Positions 1-6,364 of a stretch of 8,562 nucleotides of DNA are shown here, piece by piece (the stretch's first letter is position 1; each line of letters opens with the position of its first letter). The stretch spans positions 1 through 8,562 of the forward strand of contig NZ_CALGNQ010000119.1 of the NCBI RefSeq assembly GCF_937958535.1, read 5' to 3'. The translations under genes were made by a program, and so were the position numbers. Below the pieces are notes generated by a model. The model did no database searches and had not been told where the DNA came from. It saw nothing but the letters and a program-made list of their open reading frames with translations. This DNA is from an uncultured Georgenia sp. Its GTDB lineage: Bacteria; Actinomycetota; Actinomycetes; Actinomycetales; Actinomycetaceae.

Positions 1-199
1 CCTTGCTCGCGAACTTCAGCCGGTAGGCCACCGGGTAGAGGGCCGCGACGGCGGCGGCGAAGCTCGGGTCGGTGTTCGGGTCGCCGTGGCCGTCGACCAT
101 GAGGTACGCCGTCTCGGGCACCTCGACCACCCGGAACTCCCCCCGCCGCGCCCGGTAGGTGTCCAGGGCGCGTGTGAAGTCGACCTTCGTCGCGCTCAC
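1..199 (-). CDS. GyrI-like small-molecule-binding domain protein (partial, 3' end outside window)
   Basis: Only the first 66 codons are present; the gene runs off the left edge. Seen: the translation begins VSATKVDFTRALDTYRA and continues with VVEVPETAYLMVDGHGDPNT (about residues 24-43), then ALYPVAYRLKFA (53-64). This pattern is typical of the stand-alone GyrI-like proteins (AraC/BmrR effector-binding fold). Members of this fold bind small hydrophobic or cationic molecules in a central cleft, and stand-alone members are thought to act as binding, sequestering or hydrolysing proteins in the cytoplasm. The GTG start is well supported: a GGAGGG ribosome site (205-210, minus strand) lies 5 nt upstream, and the GTG overlaps the stop codon of the upstream DUF4386 relic (GTGA). 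Translational coupling is therefore likely. The ligand cannot be read from this fragment. Confidence 0.8.
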   Translation of the reverse strand, partial: MSATKVDFTRALDTYRARRGEFRVVEVPETAYLMVDGHGDPNTDPSFAAAVAALYPVAYRLKFASK

Positions 200-477
200 C
201 GGGTCCCTCCGGGCGGTGGGAGTGCCGCGACGGCGTCCGGTCCGAACCCCCGGACGAGCAGGTAGCCCCCGAGGGGCAGCTCCCACGCGGCGATCAGCAG
301 CGGTGCCCCGAGCAGCCGGGTGGTGACGAAGCCGAGGGCAGCGGTCTCGCGCTGCCGTCGGGTGACCGGATAGAGCACGACGGCGGTGGAGCTGCCCTGC
401 CCGCTCACCAAGCCCGCTCCGTCGCGCAGCGGGTCGGACGGCCGGGTGGGCGCCACGGAGGGTGCGGTGGCGGTCAT
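196..477 (-). CDS. Truncated DUF4386-family membrane protein (gene relic with large internal deletions)
   Basis: This open frame of 93 aa matches scattered pieces of DUF4386 integral membrane proteins, which are usually about 200-240 aa with six or so helices. Seen: TAVVLYPVTRRQRETAALGFVTTRLL (about residues 31-56) resembles the family's third-helix and loop region. It is joined directly to APLLIAAWELPLGGYLLVRGF (58-78), which resembles the last helix. The roughly 100 residues normally between them are missing. The N-terminal helices are also gone, replaced by a short polar stretch. The frame stays open, and an AAGGA ribosome site lies about 8 nt before the ATG at 477, so the gene may still be translated. 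It ends in a GTGA overlap with the GyrI-like gene, so it may now serve mainly to couple translation of that gene. DUF4386 has no established function. The family call is from memory of the conserved segments. Confidence 0.6.
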   Translation of the reverse strand: MTATAPSVAPTRPSDPLRDGAGLVSGQGSSTAVVLYPVTRRQRETAALGFVTTRLLGAPLLIAAWELPLGGYLLVRGFGPDAVAALPPPGGTR

Positions 478-572
478 GGTGTGTCCTTCGCGACGAGGAC
501 GGCGGGAGCGCCTGGAATCCTGGCAGGGCCGTGCCGCCGTGTCGAGCACGTCGTCGGCTGTCCGACCCGTGA

Positions 573-578
573 GATAAT
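573..578 (+). promoter_or_regulatory. Possible -10 element (GATAAT) for the 702-1016 gene
   Basis: GATAAT stands out as an AT-rich hexamer in very GC-rich sequence and differs from the sigma-70 -10 consensus at one base. No good -35 box lies 16-18 nt upstream (GTCGTC is the best at 17 nt). If used, transcription would begin near 585 and give a leader of about 115 nt that contains the stem-loop at 604-647. The complement also offers an AT-rich core, so the element could serve the leftward DUF4386 relic instead. Confidence 0.3.
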
Positions 579-603
579 CGGGGTAGGCCTGGCGAGGACG
601 CCG

Positions 604-647
604 GCGCCGACCCCCGTCCGGACATCCGCGTCGCGGACGGTCGGCGC
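604..647 (+). promoter_or_regulatory. Strong bulged stem-loop in the divergent intergenic region
   Basis: The left arm GCGCCGACC (604-612) pairs with GGTCGGCGC (639-647). After a CCC bulge (613-615), GTCCG (616-620) pairs with CGGAC (634-638). This gives 14 base pairs around a 13-nt loop (621-633). The flanking genes diverge from this region, so it is not an ordinary end-of-gene terminator for either. It lies about 55 nt before the ATG at 702 and so would be in that gene's leader. A regulatory role is inference; GC-rich sequence forms hairpins easily. Confidence 0.4.
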
Positions 648-701
648 GCCCCGCCACGCCACCGTCCACCTGTGCCCTTGCTCCCTGTGACGGAGGTGTT
701 C

Positions 702-1016
702 ATGCAGACTCATCCCGACCTGGTCCCCGTCGAGCGCCGGACCGGGCGGAGCCAGGTCGCCTCGATGCTGGTGACCTTCCTCATCGCCGTCGCCCTCGTG
801 CCCGGCACTGCCGTCCTCGCCCTGACCTGGCTCACCAGGGCGTTCGCGGCCGGGTGGGGGCCCGTGTTCGGCGGCGTCCTCATCGCCGCCACGTGGCCCG
901 CGGTGGCCCGCGCGTGGCGCGAGCTCACCGGCCGTGCCCCGGGACGTCTCGTCGGCCTGCCCGGCTGGGTGTGGCTCGGCCTCGGCGGCACGCTGGCCTG
1001 CCGGCTGCTGTTCTGA
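702..1016 (+). CDS. Small hypothetical membrane protein, three predicted helices
   Basis: I do not recognise a family for this 104-aa protein. Seen: a polar basic N-terminus (MQTHPDLVPVERRTGRSQ) is followed by three hydrophobic stretches at about residues 20-44, 48-69 and 85-104. A short arginine-rich cytoplasmic-type loop (70-82, ARAWRELTGRAPGR) lies between the second and third. The ATG at 702 is preferred over an in-frame GTG at 672 because GGAGG (692-696) lies 5 nt before it. Codons end in G or C almost throughout, which supports real coding in this frame. The gene stands alone on the plus strand, divergent from the DUF4386/GyrI pair and convergent with the aminotransferase gene. A strong hairpin follows it 8 nt after the stop. 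Confidence 0.75.
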   Translation: MQTHPDLVPVERRTGRSQVASMLVTFLIAVALVPGTAVLALTWLTRAFAAGWGPVFGGVLIAATWPAVARAWRELTGRAPGRLVGLPGWVWLGLGGTLACRLLF

Positions 1017-1024
1017 CGGAGCTG

Positions 1025-1053
1025 GGGGTCCCGGCAGACGGTGCCGGGACCCC
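1025..1053. terminator. Hairpin terminator shared by convergent genes
   Basis: GGGGTCCCGGCA (1025-1036) and TGCCGGGACCCC (1042-1053) form a perfect 12-bp stem with a 5-nt loop. It sits 8 nt after the stop of the 702-1016 gene and 65 nt after the stop of the convergent aminotransferase gene. There is no clear U-tract on either side, as is common for high-GC actinobacteria, so it may act in both directions. Confidence 0.75.
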
Positions 1054-1118
1054 GACGGTTGTGCCACCGCCCCCACACCCCGCACCCTGTGGGCATGTCC
1101 AACCGGCAGGCCTGACCG

Positions 1119-2321
1119 TCAGTGGGCGAGCCGTTCCTGGAAGCGCAGGATGCGGCGCACCGCCTCGTCGACGGCGTCGGCTCCGGCCGCGAAGGAGAGC
1201 CGGACGTAGTTGTGCCCGGTGGCGCCGTCGAAGTCCACGCCGGGGACGACAGCCACCCCCTCCGTCTCGAGCAGGTCGGTGGACCACTCGACGGACGACG
1301 CGTACCGCCCCAGGCGGTCCCCCAGCGCGGCGTAGAGGTAGAAGGCTCCGTCCGCGGGGGCCACCGGACCCCAGCCGAGCTCGGGCAGCCGGCCGAGCAG
1401 CACCTGCCGCGTCTCGGCGAGCGCGGCCACCCGCTCCTCGGCCTCGGCGTAACCTTCGTCGCTGAACGCCCCCTGCGCCGCGTACTGGGCCGGCGCGGGC
1501 GGGCACAGCGCGACGTTACCGGCCAGCGCGTCGACGCCGGCGAGCAGGTCCTGCGGGAGCACCGCCCAGCCCAGCCGCCACCCGGTCATCCCCCAGTACT
1601 TGGAGAACGAGGAGACCACGACGGCCGACTCCGTCCCGGGCACGTCGAGGGCGCACACCCCGTGCGCGTCCGGTGCCCCGGGGTCGGCGGGGTAGGTGAT
1701 CCCGTGGTAGATCTCGTCGCTCACCAGGCGCACGTCGTTGGTTGCGCACCACGCCGCGAGGGCGGCCATACGGTCCCGGTCGATCATCGTCCCGGTCGGG
1801 TTGGCCGGCGAGGCGACGACGAGCCCGGCCACCCGGCCGTGCTCGCGCCGGACGTCGTCGAGCAGTTCGGGCGTGGGCTGGAACCCGACGTCCGCGCCGC
1901 ACGCCACCTCGACCACGCGGCAGCCCAGCGAGGTGAGGATGTTGCGGTAGGCGGGGTAGCCGGGCCGGGCGAGGACCACGACGTCGCCGGGGTCGAACGC
2001 GGCGAGGAAGACGAGGAGGAAGGCACCGGAGGAGCCGGTGGTCACGGCGACCCGGTCGGCCGGGAGGTCCAGGCCGTACCACCGGCGGTAGTGCTCGGCG
2101 ATGGCCTCCCGGACGGGGCGCAGCCCGAGCGCGCTGGTGTACCCCAGCCCGGAGGCCTCCGGGGTGGCGGCGAGGGCGCGGACCGCGCGGGGTGCACCGC
2201 CGGAGGGTTCCCCGGCGCACAGGGAGATGACCTCCCGGCCCGCGGCGCGCAGCTCGGCCACCCGGTCGAGGATGGACATCACCTGGAACGGCGGGACGGC
2301 GGAACGGGCGGAGACCTTCAC
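1119..2321 (-). CDS. PLP-dependent class I/II aminotransferase
   Basis: A complete 400-aa fold-type I aminotransferase, the usual length for the family; it would move an amino group between an amino acid and a 2-oxo acid in the cytoplasm. Seen: TTGSSGAFLL (94-103, cofactor phosphate region), SPANPTG (171-177, with the cofactor-contacting Asn174), DEIYH (202-206, Asp202 for the pyridine nitrogen), SFSKYWGMTGWRLGW (238-252) with Lys241 as the Schiff-base lysine, and NYVRLSFA (371-378), where Arg374 should bind the substrate carboxylate. All key residues are present. The sequence strongly recalls the mycobacterial AspB-like proteins (Rv3565 type), for which valine/pyruvate-type activity has been suggested; substrate cannot be assigned from sequence alone. 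The start is GTG at 2321, with a GAGGAG ribosome site about 8 nt upstream and a gap of only 12 nt from the yccF stop, so the two are probably co-transcribed. Confidence 0.93.
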   Translation of the reverse strand: MKVSARSAVPPFQVMSILDRVAELRAAGREVISLCAGEPSGGAPRAVRALAATPEASGLGYTSALGLRPVREAIAEHYRRWYGLDLPADRVAVTTGSSGAFLLVFLAAFDPGDVVVLARPGYPAYRNILTSLGCRVVEVACGADVGFQPTPELLDDVRREHGRVAGLVVASPANPTGTMIDRDRMAALAAWCATNDVRLVSDEIYHGITYPADPGAPDAHGVCALDVPGTESAVVVSSFSKYWGMTGWRLGWAVLPQDLLAGVDALAGNVALCPPAPAQYAAQGAFSDEGYAEAEERVAALAETRQVLLGRLPELGWGPVAPADGAFYLYAALGDRLGRYASSVEWSTDLLETEGVAVVPGVDFDGATGHNYVRLSFAAGADAVDEAVRRILRFQERLAH

Positions 2322-2333
2322 GGTGCTGGCTCC

Positions 2334-2744
2334 TCAGGCCCGGCGCCCGGCCGCAGCGGCGTACGGGTGCCTGTCGGCGGGGACGATCTGCTGCCCGAGG
2401 GGCAGGAAGGCGAGCGGCACCATCTTCCAGCAGGCGATGCCGAGCGGGATCCCGACGACCGTGAGGCACAGGAGAAGCCCGGCGACGAGGTGGGCCACGG
2501 CCAGCTCCCAGCCGAGCACGAGCACCCACACGATGTTGCCGACGATGGTCACCACCCCGACGTCGTGCCGGAACACGGTGCGGCGCCCGAACGGCCACAG
2601 CACGAAGTTCGCCAGCCGGAACGCGGCGATCCCGAACGGGATGGTGACGATGAGGATGCACGCGGCCACGCCGGCGATGACGTAGAGGAGGGCCAGCCAC
2701 CACCCGGCGAGCAGCAGCCACAGCACGTTACCCAGGGTCCGCAT
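2334..2744 (-). CDS. yccF: YccF family (DUF307) inner-membrane protein
   Basis: This 136-aa membrane protein is built from two similar halves, each a YccF domain. The first (about 1-55) contains MRTLGNVLWLLLAGWWLAL, then ILIVTIPFGIAAFRLANFVLWPFGR (30-54). The second (about 63-118) contains GVVTIVGNIVWVLVLGWELA, then CLTVVGIPLGIACWKMVPLAFLPLG. The repeated IPFGIA/IPLGIA and WPFG/LPLG blocks are the hallmark of this family. The cellular role of YccF is not established. The ATG at 2744 is chosen because family members begin MRT-x-x-N-x-x-W; the frame stays open upstream to 2831, but that would overlap the previous gene and adds a non-family peptide. The ribosome site is modest (GGTGG 4 nt before the ATG). 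It lies 35 nt after the hydrolase stop and 12 nt before the aminotransferase start. Confidence 0.92.
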   Translation of the reverse strand: MRTLGNVLWLLLAGWWLALLYVIAGVAACILIVTIPFGIAAFRLANFVLWPFGRRTVFRHDVGVVTIVGNIVWVLVLGWELAVAHLVAGLLLCLTVVGIPLGIACWKMVPLAFLPLGQQIVPADRHPYAAAAGRRA

Positions 2745-2779
2745 GGTGCCACCGTAGCCCTCCCCGCCGACGTGCTGGG

Positions 2780-3793
2780 TCAGCCGAGCTCCTCGTCGAT
2801 CGCCGCCGCCAGGAACCGGATCACCGGCCACGCCCCCTCCGAGCTGTTGCCGAGCACGCTCACCGTGGTGCGGGACGCGGGAACGTGGGTCGACCGGAAG
2901 GAGACCCCGGCGTCGTAGCCCTCGAGCACCAGCGCCGGTGCCGTGCGGTGCAGCCAGAACCCCATCCCGTACCGCAGGTCCTCCTGCGGCACCCAGTGCC
3001 GGGGCCGGGTCATCTCGCGCACGCTCGCGGGGCTGACGATCTGCCCGTCGAGGAAGGCCCGCCAGAACCGGTGGAGGTCGGCCGCCGTGGTGAAGACCCC
3101 GCCGTCGCCGTTGCCGAGCACGGGCAGGTGCAGGGTGTTGACGAGGTCACCCCGGCCGTGGAGGTAGCCGAGCGCGGCGTCGCCGGGCAGCGCGTCGAGG
3201 GGGAGAAAGTCGGTGGCGGCGAGGCCGGCGGGCGCGAGGACCAGGCGCCGCACGACGTCGTGGAAGGTCTCGCCGGTGGCGCGCTCGAGGAGCACGGCGA
3301 GCACCATGTACCCACCGTTGCAGTAGGAGAAGCGCGCACCGGGCGGGAAGACCTGGCGGTGGCCGTCGAGCAGCGGCAGGAACGCCTCCGCCGTGGTGAG
3401 CGTGTGCACCGGGGCGGACAGGACGTGGTCGGTGACCTCCCAGTCGGCGTCCTCGTCGAGGTAGTCGCCGATGCCGGAGGTGTGGGTGAGCAGGTGCTCC
3501 ACCGTGACGGCGTCGTCGACGAGGGGCAGGTCGGCGCCGAGCAGCTCCCGAGCGGGCTGGTCCAGCCGCAGCGCGCCGTCCTCGACGAGCCGCACCATCG
3601 CCAGCGCGGTGAACGCCTTGCTGCCGCTGGCGATCGCGATCCGCGTGTCCGGGGTCATCGGCGCGCCGAGCGCCCGGTGGCGGACCCCCTCGGCGCGCTC
3701 GACGGCACGGAGATCGCCGACATCCACCGTCACCACGCCGGTGAAGTCGTCCTCGGCGACGGCGGCGTCCAGCTCCTGCTCCGCGATGTGCAC
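2780..3793 (-). CDS. Serine hydrolase, beta-lactamase/class C (EstB-like) fold
   Basis: A 337-aa protein of the serine beta-lactamase-like superfamily (penicillin-binding protein, esterase and amidase relatives). Seen: Ser56-Gly-Ser-Lys59 is the SxxK motif with nucleophile Ser56 (context IAIASGSKAFTALAM). LLTHTSG (101-107) is the family's HTSG block. Tyr157-Cys-Asn159 is the YxN motif (RFSYCNGGYMVL), and EGYDAGVSF (291-299) occupies the place of the third active-site motif. There is no signal peptide or lipobox, so the enzyme should be cytoplasmic, which argues against a true exported beta-lactamase. Substrate is unknown; an ester, short amide or peptide is likely. GTG 3793 is the only plausible start after the preceding uvrA-like stop, 49 nt upstream, and it lacks a clear ribosome site. 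A CATATT hexamer (3832-3837) in that gap could be a weak -10 for separate expression. Confidence 0.88.
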   Translation of the reverse strand: MHIAEQELDAAVAEDDFTGVVTVDVGDLRAVERAEGVRHRALGAPMTPDTRIAIASGSKAFTALAMVRLVEDGALRLDQPARELLGADLPLVDDAVTVEHLLTHTSGIGDYLDEDADWEVTDHVLSAPVHTLTTAEAFLPLLDGHRQVFPPGARFSYCNGGYMVLAVLLERATGETFHDVVRRLVLAPAGLAATDFLPLDALPGDAALGYLHGRGDLVNTLHLPVLGNGDGGVFTTAADLHRFWRAFLDGQIVSPASVREMTRPRHWVPQEDLRYGMGFWLHRTAPALVLEGYDAGVSFRSTHVPASRTTVSVLGNSSEGAWPVIRFLAAAIDEELG

Positions 3794-3842
3794 GGGTGGA
3801 CGGTACGCGCCGCCGTCGCCCCGCGGTAGCGAATATGCGAGC

Positions 3843-6311
3843 TCAGGACAGCCCGAGCCGACGGGCCAGGTAGCGGGCGGTGATGCTGCCCGGCGCCGTG
3901 GCCACCTCGGCCGGGGTGCCGGTGGCGACGACGCGTCCGCCGGCGTCGCCGCCACCGGGGCCCAGGTCGACGACCCAGTCCGCGGAGGCGATGGTGTCCA
4001 GGTCGTGCTCGACCACGACGACGGTGTTCCCGGCGTCGACGAGGCGGTGCAGCTGGTCGAGCAGGAGGGTGACGTCGGCGGGGTGGAGCCCGGAGGTCGG
4101 CTCGTCGAGGAGGTAGAGGGCGTGGTCCCGGCGCGCCCGCTGGAGCTCGGTGGCGAGCTTGATGCGCTGGGCCTCGCCGCCGCTGAGCTCGGTGGCGGGC
4201 TGTCCGAGCCGCAGGTACCCCAGGCCGACGTCGCGGAGCGTCTGCAGGCTGCGGGCGGCGGCAGGGACGTCGCCGAGGAAGTCCGCGGCCTCGCCGACGG
4301 ACATCTCCAGCACGTCGGCGACGGTGCGGCCCCGGTAGCGCACCTCGAGGGTCTCCGGGTTGTAACGGGCCCCGCGGCAGGCGGGGCACGGCGCGTACGT
4401 CCCGGGGAGGAAGAGCAGCTCGACGGCGACGAAGCCCTCGCCCTGGCACGTCTCGCACCGCCCCTCGGGGACGTTGAAGGAGAACCGGCCGGCGGTGTAG
4501 CCGCGGGCGTGAGCCTCGTCGGTGGCGGCGTAGAGCCGGCGGACGACGTCGAAGAGCCCGGTGTAGGTCGCGAGGTTCGAGCGTGGGGTGCGGCCGATCG
4601 GTCGCTGGTCGACGACAACGAGCCGGTCGACGGTGTCCAGGCCGGTGGCGGCGCCCAGGCCGACGTCGCCGTCGGTGGTGTCCTCCTCCGGGGTGCTGCC
4701 GAGGTGTCGGCGCACGAGCTGGGCGAGCACCTGGGTGACGAGGGTCGACTTCCCGGACCCGGACACTCCGGTCACCGCCGTCAGGATGCGTAGCGGCACG
4801 TCGACGGAGACGTCGCGCAGGTTGTGCCGGGTGACACCGCGTAGGTGCAGCCAGTCCTGGGTGACGCGCCTGCGTCGCTCACGGGGCCGTGCCTCGCCGA
4901 AGAGGAAGGGGCGGGTGGCCGACTGCTCGACCTCGGCCAGGCCCTCCACCGGACCGCTGTGGAGCACCCGTCCCCCACCGGATCCTGCCCCGGGCCCGAT
5001 GTCGACCAGCCAGTCGGCGCGACGCACGACGTCCATGTCGTGCTCGACGACGACGAGCGAGTTGCCCGCCGCCCTGAGCTGCTCGAGGACGTCGATGAGC
5101 GCCTCGGAGTCGGCCGGGTGGAGGCCGGCGGACGGCTCGTCGAGGACGTAGACGACCCCGAAGAGCCCCGAGCGCAGCTGTGTGGCGATCCGCAGCCGCT
5201 GCGTCTCCCCGGGTGAGAGCGTGGTCGAGGACCGCCCGAGGCTGAGGTAGCCGAGGCCGAGGTCGAGGAGCACCTCGATCCGCCGCAGCAGGTCGGCGCT
5301 GATCCGGACCGCGACCTCGGTGGACTCACCGGACTCAGCGGTGGGGGTGGCGGCCTCCGGCTCGGTGAACTCCGCCACGGGGCGCAGCAGCTCGGCGACC
5401 TCGGTGAGCGGCAGGTCGTTCACCTCGGCGATGGTGCGACCGGCGAAGGTCACGGCGGCCGGCTCCGCACGGAGCCGGCTGCCCCTGCAGTCGGGGCAGG
5501 TGACGCTCCGGACGAAGCGCATGGCTCGGTCCCGCATCCGCTGGTTCCTGGAGCCGGCGAGCACGTGCATGACGTGTTTGCGGGCGCTCCGGAACCGCCC
5601 GCGGTAGCCGTGCTCGAGCCGGTCTGGTTCGGGGGCGACGACGACGGTCGGCTGCTCGTCGCTGAAGAGGAGGAAGTGGCGGTCCTCGGGGCTGAGCTCG
5701 CGCCAGGGTCGGTCGACGTCGATCCCGAGACCGGTGACGACGCTACGTAGGTTGCGGCCCTGCCAGCCGCTGGGCCAGGCGGCGATGGCGCCGTCGCGGA
5801 TGCTGAGCGAGGGGTCGGGGACGAGGAGGTCCTCGGTGACGTCGTGCACCACCCCGAGCCCGTGGCAGCGCGGGCAGGCCCCGGCCACCGTGTTCGGTGA
5901 GAAGGCCTCGGCATCGAGCCGCTCGGCGCCCTCGGGGTAGGTGCCTGCCCGCGAGTAGAGCATCCGCAGGAGGTTGGAGAGCGTGGTGATGGTGCCGACG
6001 GTGGACCGTGCGCTCGGTGCGCCCCGTCGCTGCTGGAGTGCGACGGCGGGCGGGAGCCCGGTGATCTCGCGGACACGCGGCGCACCCACCTGCTGAAGCA
6101 GCCGGCGGGCGTAGGGGGCCACCGACTCGAAGTACCGGCGCTGTGCCTCGGCGTAGATGGTGCCGAACGCCAGCGAGGACTTCCCGGAGCCCGAGACACC
6201 GGTGAACACGACGAGCGCGTCCCGCGGGATCGCGACGTCGACGTTGCGCAGGTTGTGCTCGCTCGCACCCCGCACGCGCACGAACGGGTCAGACGCCTCC
6301 ACCGACACCAC
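3843..6311 (-). CDS. UvrA-like ABC ATPase lacking the UvrB-binding domain (UvrA2-type)
   Basis: An 822-aa paralog of the excinuclease DNA-damage sensor UvrA, shorter than the usual 940-1000 aa. Seen: two complete ABC modules. Module I has Walker A GVSGSGKS (38-45), signature LSPGE (365-369), Walker B LDEPSAGLHP (390-399) and EHD (423-425). Module II has GVSGSGKS (515-522), LSGGE (709-713), LDEPTSGLHP (735-744) and EHD (768-770). The C-terminal zinc module is intact (Cys619, 622, 642, 645; C-x2-C-x19-C-x2-C). Between LLRMLYSRAG (114-123) and SPNTVAGACPRC (138-149) only about 15 residues remain where canonical UvrA has some 140. The UvrB-binding domain and the first CxxC pair are therefore missing; lone CxxC pairs remain at 146/149 and 272/275. 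LSPGE in place of LSGGE is typical of actinobacterial paralogs. It should bind DNA and ATP but not recruit UvrB normally; roles in damage tolerance or drug resistance are proposed for relatives. The start is GTG 6311 (alternatives 6308, 6302), without a clear ribosome site. Confidence 0.92.
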   Translation of the reverse strand: MVSVEASDPFVRVRGASEHNLRNVDVAIPRDALVVFTGVSGSGKSSLAFGTIYAEAQRRYFESVAPYARRLLQQVGAPRVREITGLPPAVALQQRRGAPSARSTVGTITTLSNLLRMLYSRAGTYPEGAERLDAEAFSPNTVAGACPRCHGLGVVHDVTEDLLVPDPSLSIRDGAIAAWPSGWQGRNLRSVVTGLGIDVDRPWRELSPEDRHFLLFSDEQPTVVVAPEPDRLEHGYRGRFRSARKHVMHVLAGSRNQRMRDRAMRFVRSVTCPDCRGSRLRAEPAAVTFAGRTIAEVNDLPLTEVAELLRPVAEFTEPEAATPTAESGESTEVAVRISADLLRRIEVLLDLGLGYLSLGRSSTTLSPGETQRLRIATQLRSGLFGVVYVLDEPSAGLHPADSEALIDVLEQLRAAGNSLVVVEHDMDVVRRADWLVDIGPGAGSGGGRVLHSGPVEGLAEVEQSATRPFLFGEARPRERRRRVTQDWLHLRGVTRHNLRDVSVDVPLRILTAVTGVSGSGKSTLVTQVLAQLVRRHLGSTPEEDTTDGDVGLGAATGLDTVDRLVVVDQRPIGRTPRSNLATYTGLFDVVRRLYAATDEAHARGYTAGRFSFNVPEGRCETCQGEGFVAVELLFLPGTYAPCPACRGARYNPETLEVRYRGRTVADVLEMSVGEAADFLGDVPAAARSLQTLRDVGLGYLRLGQPATELSGGEAQRIKLATELQRARRDHALYLLDEPTSGLHPADVTLLLDQLHRLVDAGNTVVVVEHDLDTIASADWVVDLGPGGGDAGGRVVATGTPAEVATAPGSITARYLARRLGLS

Positions 6312-6327
6312 GGCAGGCTACCCAACG

Positions 6328-6358
6328 TGCCCGGCCGGGCGACCGTCCGGGCCGGGCA
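6328..6358 (-). terminator. Hairpin after the DUF222/HNH gene
   Basis: TGCCCGGCC (6328-6336) pairs with GGCCGGGCA (6350-6358) in a perfect 9-bp stem around a 13-nt loop. It lies 6 nt past the stop of the DUF222/HNH gene on the minus strand and 16 nt before the UvrA-like start. It has no U-tract. It probably ends the upstream transcript, which would make the UvrA-like gene the first of its own unit. Confidence 0.55.
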
Positions 6359-6364
6359 GCGGTG

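Noticed and set aside
512..526. Imperfect palindrome GCCTGGAATCCTGGC before the DUF4386 relic
   Set aside because: It has a T-T mismatch and short arms, with no second copy. It is too weak to call an operator.
1122..2918. Plus-strand open frame of 598 aa opposite the aminotransferase and yccF genes
   Set aside because: It is the mirror of real minus-strand genes in GC-rich DNA. Its product is a low-complexity Gly/Asp/Pro/Arg-rich chain with no domain, while the minus strand carries clear catalytic motifs.
2780..4618. Extended 612-aa reading of the serine hydrolase frame
   Set aside because: The first 275 residues are an out-of-frame shadow of the UvrA-like gene (Ser/Pro/Thr/Arg-rich). The hydrolase begins at GTG 3793, where family-like sequence starts.
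3471..4793. Plus-strand open frame of 440 aa across the hydrolase and UvrA-like genes
   Set aside because: It spans the boundary of two well-supported minus-strand genes and has skewed low-complexity composition, with no recognisable fold or ribosome site.
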